Shown here one piece after another: positions 33,421-42,600 of a DNA stretch of 64,000 bases. Within the stretch, counting starts at the first letter, position 1; every line of letters starts with the position of its first letter. The notes beneath the pieces were generated by a model, which did not search any database, was not told the origin of the DNA, and saw only the letters and a list, made by a program, of their open reading frames with translations. The translations under genes were made by a program, and so were the position numbers. Source of the stretch: Chlorops oryzae (lineage: Eukaryota; Arthropoda; Insecta; Diptera; Chloropidae); contig CM035809.1 of NCBI GenBank assembly GCA_020466095.1, forward strand, positions 7,537,723 to 7,601,722, given 5' to 3'.

Positions 33421-34829
33421 ACCAAATAATTATATAATATTAATATTAAATAATAAATAATTATAATTAAAAAATTTGTAAAATTTTTCTTATTAATTAA
33501 TTATATTACATCCCATTGAAAGTTTTGCTAAGCCCAAAGTGCTTTTATTAGCAAAAGACTAATTCTTTCAATCGTACCGCTTTTAGTTTCGACTCGAAGC
33601 CGGCGGAAGAGTTAAGCCTAAACAAGCCAAACTCATTTCTGAAATGTGCATTCAACTTCGAAGAGATTTTAATTGGCGCAAAATTAAAAAAAAAATAATA
33701 ATAATAATAATACCAACAATAAAAAAAACTCGCTTCAAATTCATTCCATTCACTTCTGACCGAAATTTTTAATTCAATTTGTGCTTCAACGATTTTTAAA
33801 GCGCACATTAAAAATTGCCCAAAACGCATTGAAGCCGGCAGGGGTAGAGAGAGGGGCATCGTAAAATCGTTTGAATTGCTGGCTTGATTACACGACAATT
33901 CAAAGTAATGCTGAATAGGCTTGAGGCTTTTTAAAACTTAATAAATTTTTTCTCCATTTTTTGTTTTTCGGCTATGGTTTTTCACTTCATTGTTATGCGT
34001 CGCTGTTGCAGAGCTCTTCAAAATGCGCTGCCTCATCAAATAAACCGGCCCGAGTGTCTTTCTGTCTGACTGAGCCAGGTTCTCCAATTTTTATCGTTTC
34101 ACGCTGCGAGACTTTCAAGTGCTTTTTTCTTTCAACCGAAATTGCTTTTATTTGCTAAACGCTAAATGCTGATAGCACACAAAGCCTCTTTTGTTCTTTT
34201 TTCTCCTATTCTTTATTTTTCGATTTTTTATTTTTTATTTTTTATTTTTAATTTTAAAAGCGACGTTTTTTTGTTCGCTGGTTAATGCGGGTCGGAAACT
34301 CAGATGCGAGAGGCTTATGTGAAAAAATGTTTTTTTTTTTCTCCATTCAGAAGAGTTACTTGAAAATTTGTGTAGGCATCTTTTATCATGAATTTATGAA
34401 TATAAAATTTATTATAGAAAAAAGATAAATTTTTATTAAATTAAAATGAGCAAGGCGATGACGTAACTAATCTTTAAATTTATTTTAATCCTCAGAGATT
34501 AAGGTGTGATATTTTTAATGTAAAGCTAAGTTGAACTCAGGTCACTCAGGCCGTTACAAGAGGCAAGGTAAGCGAGGCAGTTATTAGAAATAGGGCAACA
34601 AGTTGAATGTCTTAAAATTCAGTCAATATTCCATCATAGAAAGCTCATGAAAACTTTAATTTAATCTTTTATCAGGTGATCGCCATTTTATGTTACCCCA
34701 TTAATCGGGAATAAAATATAACGCTGTAATAAATGCCTCCATTAGAGCAAAAACAATACCATGGTTCTTTAATCTTTGGCATGGAAGCTCAATATTACGA
34801 TTTTTTTTACCATTCCCTATACTCACTTG
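33421..34829. other. AT-rich unannotated sequence
   Basis: AATTATTAAT-rich DNA at 33425-33515, an AAT microsatellite near 33695-33712, and TTTTTTA repeats near 34210-34250. No gene supported. Confidence 0.4.
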
Positions 34830-35127
34830 ACGGCTTCTGTGCCGTAGTTGGTTGAGATGCCAACTTACGAAGCGAGTGTCTCTGGGTTCGACTCCCAGCT
34901 GAGGTCGTGGATGTTTGTTTCTTTTTTCTCTTTCTGTTTTTCTTTGTTTTTCCACTATTCGTGGTATCACAACGGGCCCATGTGAGGCCATCTGTCATCC
35001 TTAATAGTCACACCAATCTAACCTCACCTATACCCAAGCTACCTTTCCTTTTTTATGGATCTTTCTTCGTGGTCCAAGTTATCTTTAAGGGATCTTGAAT
35101 GCATCAAGAAGCTTTATCCGAATCTGC
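34830..35127 (+). mobile_element. tRNA-derived SINE, full length
   Basis: The head starts GACGGCTTCTGTGCCGTAGT, with an A-box-like TGCCGTAGTTGGTTGAG and a B box GGTTCGACTCC (34884-34894). A CT-rich middle follows, then the 3' domain TTCGTGGTATCACAACGGGC...GAGGCCATCTGTCATCC and CACACCAATCTAACCTCACC. An extra segment shared only with 33177-33420 reaches 35127. The head is homologous to that of the SINE at 390-560. Confidence 0.85.
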
Positions 35128-35350
35128 TGTGCGACTAATTTTTTCTCTAGTAACTTGTTTGTTGTTAGTGGTAATTGAAAAAGTCTCCGACGTTAAAGTT
35201 TAATCCCTTATGGGTCTTTGTCTGTGAGTGGTCTTTTGGGATCCAACTTGAGTCTTAATAAGACGTGTAGTTACATTATTTTTCATCACTTCGTGGTCAA
35301 AATTTTTCCCAGTAAACCCTTTTGTTGATTAAAAGTAAGGATTATCATAT

Positions 35351-35553
35351 GTTTCGGCTAGTGATGCCAGGTTGAGAAAATTTTCCATTTTGAGAGGTTA
35401 CTTTTGGAATTTATTTTAAACTAAAAATCACTAAGATGTTATAATAGAGGTTTTTACGATAATTTTTCTATAGAAAACATAACAAAAGGGGTTTTTTTTT
35501 CAACATATCCGAGTGGAAAGTGGCACCAAAATTCTGGCAGCACTGGTTTCAAC
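35351..35553. mobile_element. hAT-like MITE, CAGTG-TGCCAG family, copy B
   Basis: The element at 35359-35545 (187 bp) has ends TAGTGATGCCAG and, inverted, CAGTGCTGCCAG. It is flanked by GTTTCGGC (35351-35358) and GTTTCAAC (35546-35553), an 8-bp direct repeat with two differences, as expected for an aged hAT target duplication. Same length and ends as 2942-3128. Confidence 0.65.
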
Positions 35554-35925
35554 AAGATCCCTTAGCTAAGAACAAACTTCTAAATGCTCAAAAACAGAGA
35601 AATTCTCATAGATCACATGATGCCTAAGGTGGGCCCTTAGAGAGAAATTAGTGGTGATGGGGCATTCCATTCATAGTGGTCTCCTGACCCAAAAAAAAAA
35701 ATGTACTCAATAACTAGCTTCTAATAACTCAATTTCGATATTGAAGGACTCTTTCCCACGGAGCAAAAACAAAAGTTCTACTAAGGATAAGGGAAGTCAC
35801 TGCTAGTTCGGGTCTTTGGGGGAATCCTGCTCTCTCTCCCATTCTCTCAACAAGTCTGCTCCTTACTACGACTTTTCAATTTCTGTACTCTTCTGACTAT
35901 GTAACGGATAGTATATCCGTCCGAA

Positions 35926-36212
35926 GGCCGGATACCGGATATCCGGCTGACGGATATTTAATGTATTTGTTATATGTGTTTCTGTTTTATAGCCATACGA
36001 ATTCTGGATACCGGATATCCGGGTTGTCAGGCCGGATAACCGGATATCCGGCTGACGGATATTTAATGTATTTGTTATATGTGTTTCTGTTTTATAGCCA
36101 TACGAATTCTGGATACCGGATATCCGGGTTGTCAGGCCGGATAACCGGATATCCGGCTGACGGATATTTAATTTATTTGTTATATGTGTTTCTGTTTTAT
36201 AGCCATATTGAA
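35926..36212. repeat. 105-bp tandem satellite rich in GGATATCC
   Basis: Units start at 35961, 36066 and 36171 (partial). The first two 105-bp units appear identical; the third breaks off at 36212. Each unit has an AT-rich half (TATTTGTTATATGTGTTTC) and a half with several CCGGATATCCGG palindromes and CGGATACC/GGATAACCGG variants. Because 105 is a multiple of three, the array gives an open frame of repeated peptides, which I read as an artefact. Confidence 0.9.
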
Positions 36213-36227
36213 CGGCGTAGCAATTAG

Positions 36228-36392
36228 AGTTGCAACGGATATCCGGCCATTATCCGGTATCCGGCCTATCCGGGAAATAGAAAAAGTTTAATGTGGGGTC
36301 TCCGGCGGCTGGATATAGATGGTATCCGGTATCCGGTCGGATACTAAATTTAAGGCCGGATATCGGATATTGGCCGGATATCCGTTGCAACT
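36228..36392. mobile_element. MITE built from CCGGATATCCGG-like motifs
   Basis: The left end AGTTGCAACGGATATCCGGC and the inverted right end match over about 39 bp with two mismatches. The element is 165 bp with ATCCGGTATCCGG repeats inside. No convincing target duplication is seen. It shares its GGATATCC building block with the adjacent satellite. Confidence 0.75.
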
Positions 36393-38700
36393 AGCCAGAA
36401 AAAGGTTTATGCCCCTCTTATGGATATTTCCTTTACTCTAATTTTGTCATAGGTTTAATTGAATTGCACTTTTAGTCCAGCCCACACTGGTGGTGATTTT
36501 GAACTTTAAAGCCTCCTCCTAAATATTCGAAATCACGCTATATAATGTTGCCATGTCTCAAACCCTTCCAGAAAAAATTTACACGTGTTCACCCAAGAAG
36601 ATGAACCGACAATATGGAGCTCTAAAAATGTGGAAAATTCTATCAACTTTCAACCGGATATTTTCGAAACTTCCTGCAGCCCGACTTCTTGAAATACGTT
36701 ACCATCATTTCGAAGAAATTCCTCCCGTATAATATGCCAAAAAATTCCGAAATTCAGCAAATCATTCGATTTCCCGTTTATTTATTTCTTTATTTCGATG
36801 CTATCAATTATTATAAATCAATCAAAATGTATTTTGGCTGTGTGGACTGCCTCTTTAATTTATTCGAAGAATCCGAATAAAATATTATATTCGTAGCATA
36901 CCGATAGCATACCCGGAGCACCAACACACACACGAACACACACAGAGAGACCTGGAGCAAACAAAGCCAGAAATCAGAATTTCAAATCCATGCGGGCCTT
37001 CCGTCGTGTGCATACTTATGTTCCACCGCTGATTACATACATACATACAACATTCGCCCGAGAAGTAACGACTCGCTTAGGAAGGAAAGCAAAGAAGAAG
37101 GACGTCGAGGAGGAGTTGACTGAGGAGTGGGGGGAAGGGGAAAGAAAATGAAGCAGAAATCGGTTTAATATGCAAGTAGGTGCGAACGGTTCAAATGAAT
37201 GTACATAGAAAGATAAATTTATAAATTTTTTTTCGTACGTTGCCTTCGGATGAAGTCGTGTGGAAATTTATTTATTTTTTTTTTCTTTTTTCATTGTCGT
37301 TTTCTTCGCTTTGCCGTCAGATTTTGTTTATAATTTAGCATTTCCATTCAATTCAATTCATTCAACGCGAATCGCAGTCAACACGAGTTGAAGCAATTCA
37401 CGAAAGAAAGAAAGAAAAAAAGAATCCTGCTCAAAGAGTATGATTTCCTTTTCGCTTTAATAAATTTTCTTTCTCGTTTGGCAGCGGCGAAGGTTCGCTT
37501 GCGTTTTCTTGCACTGGATGCTGTCAACAGTGACAGGGGCGCACGCAGGGGATCTTTTCAAACCTTCACCGAAATGCGGAGAAGCTCAAAAAAACACGAT
37601 GGAAAGCTTCGAAGTCCCTTAAACATCTCCCGAAATAATTTTCAGTGTTTGCACCTAAACAGTAGCGTGACAATGGGGACGATATTGTCTTAACCTCTTC
37701 GAAAATAAGGCAAGACAATCTTCAAGTGATCATTTTTAAAGCCAAAACCGAGGAAGACATGAGGAGTTACATGTGCCCCCTCGGTACGCCTGTGCTCAAG
37801 CAGGTGAGCAACCAGTTACAACAAAACAAAAAAAAAAAACGTCACGCGATGAAGGAGCATCCATCTGTCTGCGCGACAAAAAATGTGCATGTTCTCTCAG
37901 AATCCCCCTACCTACGCCCATGCCCCTAACCCTGCCATGGCAGTATGGATTGTATCTGCCGCGTAACTCGAAGCTTATACAGCGATTTCGTGTTTTAACT
38001 ACCGGTGAAAATGTGCATAATTTTTTCCCTCTTCTTCTTCTATTATTATTATTTTTTTTTTTTTGTTATTCGCTTTGCAATTTTCCTTTCGCCTTCTTGT
38101 TCGTGCCTCCTATGCGAATGTGACGCATTAGCAGGTCTCGGAGTCGACCATGGATGAACGTGTCCTAATGTTTCACTTTTTGCTGCTGCTGCTGCCGTTT
38201 TTGTTGCTGTCTCGGCTTACTTCATAAATGTCTAAATCAAAAGCAATCGCGCATTTTTTTAAAGTGGGAAATCTGGGTTAGTTCATGCCAGACATTGTGG
38301 AATCTCCTCAGTTTTTTTTTTATTCTTCTTTTTTTTGTTTCTAGGAAAATGTGTGAAAATTTGTCTGTTGAAGGTGGGAGTTTTTTCTACCATATTGTAC
38401 GTCGTTAACGCCTTATTTAATAGAATAGAGTAAAAGCTTCATGGGGACGGACATCGAAAGATGAAATTCTCATGCCAAGGATGAGAACATAGGGCTCTAA
38501 GTATGAAGAATCTTTGATATTGGTCACTGTTGCCAGTTTTTTAAAGGGAATATTCCCTTGAATGTCTCAAAAAGAAGCTAAAATTCTCCAAAATTTATTT
38601 TTGAAACCGTCTAAAATAAAAATTTTGGTCCCATAAGGTCCCATAAAAATTTCGAAAAACCTCCAAAACTACCCAACACCCCACACACACAAAGAGCGGA
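36393..38700. other. Unannotated sequence with scattered microsatellites
   Basis: There are CA-rich (36925-36950) and CATA (37035-37050) tracts and a purine-rich stretch (37070-37150). Open frames at 37388-37693 and 37773-38123 have no recognisable domain. A region at 38520-38660 begins CACTGTTGCCAG, like the hAT family above, but has no matching right end. Confidence 0.4.
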
Positions 38701-38740
38701 AAATTATCTCCTGCATGATAATGTCATCAGTGATGTCATC

Positions 38741-39123
38741 GATGACATATAGGTGACATTGTCATGCATATCTTGGAGGATATGTCATCGTGGAAGAATG
38801 CTGTTCACGTGCTTGAATCTCATTGGCTATTGAAATTTAAATAAGGTTTAAGCATCAGTTCAACGTTAGCATGAAGTGGCGTAGAAGATGAGTGCACGAC
38901 TCAAAATCCGAAGATCGTGGGTTCGATTCCTGGCGAGGCGAACAAATATTGTGAAAAATAAATATTTTAAAAATTGCGAAATATCCAAAGAGAGGACAAA
39001 GAAGAGAAAAAGTTAGCAAACTGGTTTTCTTCTATAAATTGACATTTAGAGCGATGTGCTGCTCTCAAATGCATTTTTCGCCATCGCACCCCCTAGCATG
39101 ACAATGTCACCGGTGAATTCACT
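38741..39123. mobile_element. Inverted-repeat segment enclosing a tRNA-like sequence
   Basis: GGTGACATTGTCATGC at 38752-38767 is a perfect 16-bp inverted match to GCATGACAATGTCACC at 39096-39111. On the left the arm is surrounded by repeated GATGTCAT/ATGACATC palindromes (38719-38790). Similar TGACAT motifs recur to about 39210. The enclosed DNA carries the tRNA-like stretch at 38873-38942. A composite or SINE-bearing MITE is possible. Confidence 0.5.
38873..38942 (+). pseudogene. tRNA-Met-like pseudogene or SINE head
   Basis: The sequence has an A-box-like GTGGCGTAGAAGATG, an anticodon-region GACTCAAAATCCGAAGATCG, and a B box GGGTTCGATTCC. This order and wording resemble elongator tRNA-Met, whose loop is CTCATAA; here the anticodon position reads CAA. 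The acceptor ends do not pair and the D and T stems are imperfect, so it is not a functional tRNA. It is followed by an AT-rich stretch without the shared SINE 3' domain. Confidence 0.5.
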
Positions 39124-39210
39124 GTCCAACTCCTGTACAAATGTCATACAAAGCCTCATATGAATTGTCAAGCATACCGGATCCAAAGTCACCCTGACAT
39201 CATCGATGCC

Positions 39211-40395
39211 GCTGGGTCAATAGATTCGAAAATTTTCTTCTCTTGTGGACAGTTGCTGCTCGTTTCATAGAATCAGTTCATTTTACTGGTTTTCCTAACA
39301 TTTGAGATGCAGCTCTGGGAACATTAAAGAATTTTTTATGAACTCTTAATTTTCTTATTAAACAATTTATATATAAGACACTTTTATTCACTAATCCACT
39401 CCAAATCTGGAGAACATTCAAATAGTGCAACAGTTCCTCAATGACTCGTGAGAAAATTCTTCTTAGTAAAAACTTTTCCTTAGCTAAAAAACCTCTGAGT
39501 TGAAGCCTCGATAGAACAGTTAAGATAATTCGCCTTTTTGAATTGTTCTTTTTCTAAAAAGTTTCAACAAAAAAAAACCGCAATGCAACTTCTTCTAATG
39601 ACAGCTCACTTCGTTGACAGCAAAATTTTTTGCTGCCCCCCTTCAAAGAAGTACTTAAAATGTGTACTTAAAATGTCTATAAAACTTTCGTAAAACTCTT
39701 GGAATTTTCAATTCTTGAAGGCAGCGCAAAACTATGCGCTAACATTATTTAACTTTTTAGATGATAATGAGCACGAAAGGAATAAGATTTGCCAGCTGCT
39801 ATTTCGCATGCTGTCAATTTATATACAGTCCCGAACCCAACCCAAACCCAAAACCAAACCTAAGCGCAAAGAAACCAAAATCAAATGAAGAAAAAAGTAC
39901 GGACATCCGCATAAGCTTACATAGTAAGTAAGTACATGGTGTGCACATTGCGGAAACACTTTGAGACAAATAGGGTCTACATTCTGCCTGTTCATATCTT
40001 TGGAAAATCATTTCTTTTTTTTTGTTCCTTGTACTGTGTTCTTTCTGCACAGGTACACACATTCACACAGAGAGATATGGAGAGAAAGAGATTACCCGTA
40101 GATAGGAAGAAAAACCGCAAGCGCAAGTAAAATTACTACATTTACCTTGTGGCATTCAGCTGGTCTCTTTGGCAATTCGGTCGGTGCTTGACGTAATGCC
40201 TTCCTGTCTACCTTGCCTGTCTCTCCGTTCCGTCCGTCCCGTTCTGTCCGTCTGTTGTCGTTGTCTATCTGTTGGATAGTATCTTTTGCCTCCAACTATT
40301 GTGCACATTCAACGCATTTAATGTTAATTGGCTAAAAGTGTAAATGTGCGTAGACTTTTTTGTTAGAGACACAAAAGACTTTGTTTCGCAAATTC

Positions 40396-40426
<31 letters not shown>

Positions 40427-40985
40427 TAAAAAAATTCAAATAAAATAGAGAATAAAATAAAATGCCACGTTTACCGTCACGAGAGTATCATTTCGGTTCT
40501 ACGTGAACGCTCACGTATCTCGCCACGAATGCTTAGTATGCAAAGTATCTTGTTGCTGAGTTTAGTTGCTAATGCCACATTTCGCCCAGTACGCGCGTAG
40601 TAACCCAATTTTGCACGCAAATATCGTAAACGCTGCGTGTTCAGTTTCTTAACACATTTTATTGTTTCATTGTTCTGTGCAGTCAGTTACTTGCGTATGG
40701 CATGCTCTCTTTGGTTTCGAAGCATGTTATTTCCCCTTGCATATATTTGAAAAAAGCAAAAAAAAAATCCACACACAAAAAAGGGAAGCTTAAAAAATGC
40801 AAACGTCTTTTCTTCTCTGTAAAAAGAATTAAGGTTCTCCTAAAGTTTTTGTTGTTCTTGGGGGTAGTTTTTTTTTGTATGATTCCCCGAAGGCATAATG
40901 AAAGACCAGACTGGGTAGTTCCATTTCCGATATATTGGTATTTTTCATAGGGGAGCATTTAGAGTCGATTTTAGGAGTACGAGCA
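39211..40985. other. Unannotated sequence
   Basis: A degenerate AACCCA/AAACCC stretch lies at 39834-39864. A run of 29 A is at 40396-40424. A 7-bp palindrome pair TACGTGA/TCACGTA with a 4-bp spacer is at 40500-40517. No gene supported. Confidence 0.4.
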
Positions 40986-40989
40986 ATCA

Positions 40990-42600
40990 TCAGTTCATTT
41001 AAATGTCCAAAATGAATGCGTCCTAGTTCTAAGACTCGTATTTTGTAAAAATTTCGGACAAATATTGTTGTTTTTATTCATTTCGGAGTTATATTTTTGA
41101 GTCTCATGCATACTCCGAACTAATTTCGGACGAAAACATCAGAGACCGATAATACTTAACATATTTCGGAGTCACTTTGGAGTCCTGTTTTTAATTTTTA
41201 CGTTTTCTACACACGTTATTCCGAATCATTTGGGCCTAATAATGCCGATAATCTCATTTGATACATATTTCGGAGTCATATAAAAGTATTTTAGACTGAT
41301 TTCGGACCTGTATTTCTGAGTATAACATGTATTACATATTTCGGAGCCGCTTCGGAGTGGTATTTCTGGCTCCCATATTTTTTTACGTACGTATTTCGGA
41401 GTCATTTGTTTTATTTCCCTTTTCTCTTTTTATTGTTGTTGTTGTTGCTGTTGGATGTCATTTCACACGTTATTCCGAATCCTTTGGGCCTAAAATACCG
41501 ATAATCGTATTTGATACATATTTCGGAGTCATATTAAAGTATTTAAGACACATTTCGGACCTGTATTTCTGAGTATAACATGTATTACATATTTCGGAGC
41601 CGCTTCGGAGTGGTATTTCTGGCTCCCATATTTTTTTACGTACGTATTTCGGAGTCATTTGTTTTATTTCCCTTTTCTCTTTTTCTTGTTGTTGTTGTTG
41701 CTGTTGGATGTCATTTCACACGTTATTCCGAATCCTTTGGGCATAAAATACCGATAATCGTATTTGATACATATTTCGGAGTCATATTAAAGTATTTAAG
41801 ACACATTTCGGACTTGTGTTTTTCAGTATAACACGTATTGCATATTTCGGAGCCCTTCGGAGTGGTATTTCTGGCTCTCATATATTTTTACGTACGTATT
41901 GCATATTTCGGAGCCCCTTCGGATTGGTATTTTTGGCTCTCATATATTTCTACGTACCTATTTCGGAGTCATTTTGGACTAAAAATAGTAAAAGTCATGT
42001 TTTATCCATATTTCGGAGTCATTCTTAATAGTTTGAATCTGTTTCGAATTAATTTCAAACCAACGTATCTGAGGAAAGTATTTTTTAAAAAATTTCGGAG
42101 TCACTTCGGAATCATATTTCTGGCTCTCATATTTTCAAAATATGTATTTCGGAGTAATTGTGGACTAAAAAATATTGGTAGTCATATTTTATACATATTT
42201 TGGATTCAGAGTTGCATTTTTGAGTCTCATAGGCTAAAACAATTTCGGAATGAAACATTTTAGATTGACTTCATTTATATACATATGCATTTCCAATTGA
42301 TTTCGGAGTCACAAGATTCATGTATACTTCCTTCATATTTCGGAGTCATATTATTGATCTTCATATTACATACTTATATACATTTTGTAGACTAATTTCG
42401 GAATCTGTTTTTTGAACCTCATTTTTTCCAAAATACATAGGTACTTATTTCAGACTCCTTTCGGACTCATGTTTTTGATCTTCACGTTTTCTATATATTT
42501 AGGCTTATTTCGAATTCATTTCGGACTCATTTCGGAGTAATATTTTTAAACGCTATATATCTTAAATATTTCGAATTCATTTCGGACTCATAAATCTGAA
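40990..42600. repeat. Degenerate array of a TTTCGGAGTCA-like motif
   Basis: A CATATTTCGGAGTCATTT-like motif recurs throughout with irregular spacing and TTCTGGCTCTCATATT-type spacers. Toward the right end it merges into TTTCGGACTCA, the form seen at 29900-30790. It contains the 253-bp tandem duplication listed separately. Confidence 0.8.
41210..41832. repeat. 253-bp tandem duplication inside the TTTCGGAG array
   Basis: The block 41327-41579 is repeated almost exactly at 41580-41832. A partial earlier copy (41210-41326) lacks the pyrimidine/GTT segment. Each full unit carries TTTATTTCCCTTTTCTCTTT followed by a GTT run and GCTGTTGGATGTCATTTCA, a segment also found at 43976-44046. Confidence 0.9.

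Noticed and set aside
35961..36227. 88-codon frame with a repeated 35-residue peptide
   Set aside because: The repeat length of 105 bp is a multiple of three, so the frame stays open by geometry; the array is a satellite next to a MITE.
37388..37693. 101-codon frame following a possible transcription start region
   Set aside because: No family recognised and no supporting signal beyond an ATG; composition is not clearly coding.
38520..38660. Third member of the CAGTG-TGCCAG MITE family
   Set aside because: Only the left end is present; no inverted right end found.
41327..41831. Direct repeats resembling a repeat-spacer array
   Set aside because: Only two full 253-bp units plus a partial one, no short repeats with unique spacers, and the DNA is eukaryotic; not a CRISPR.
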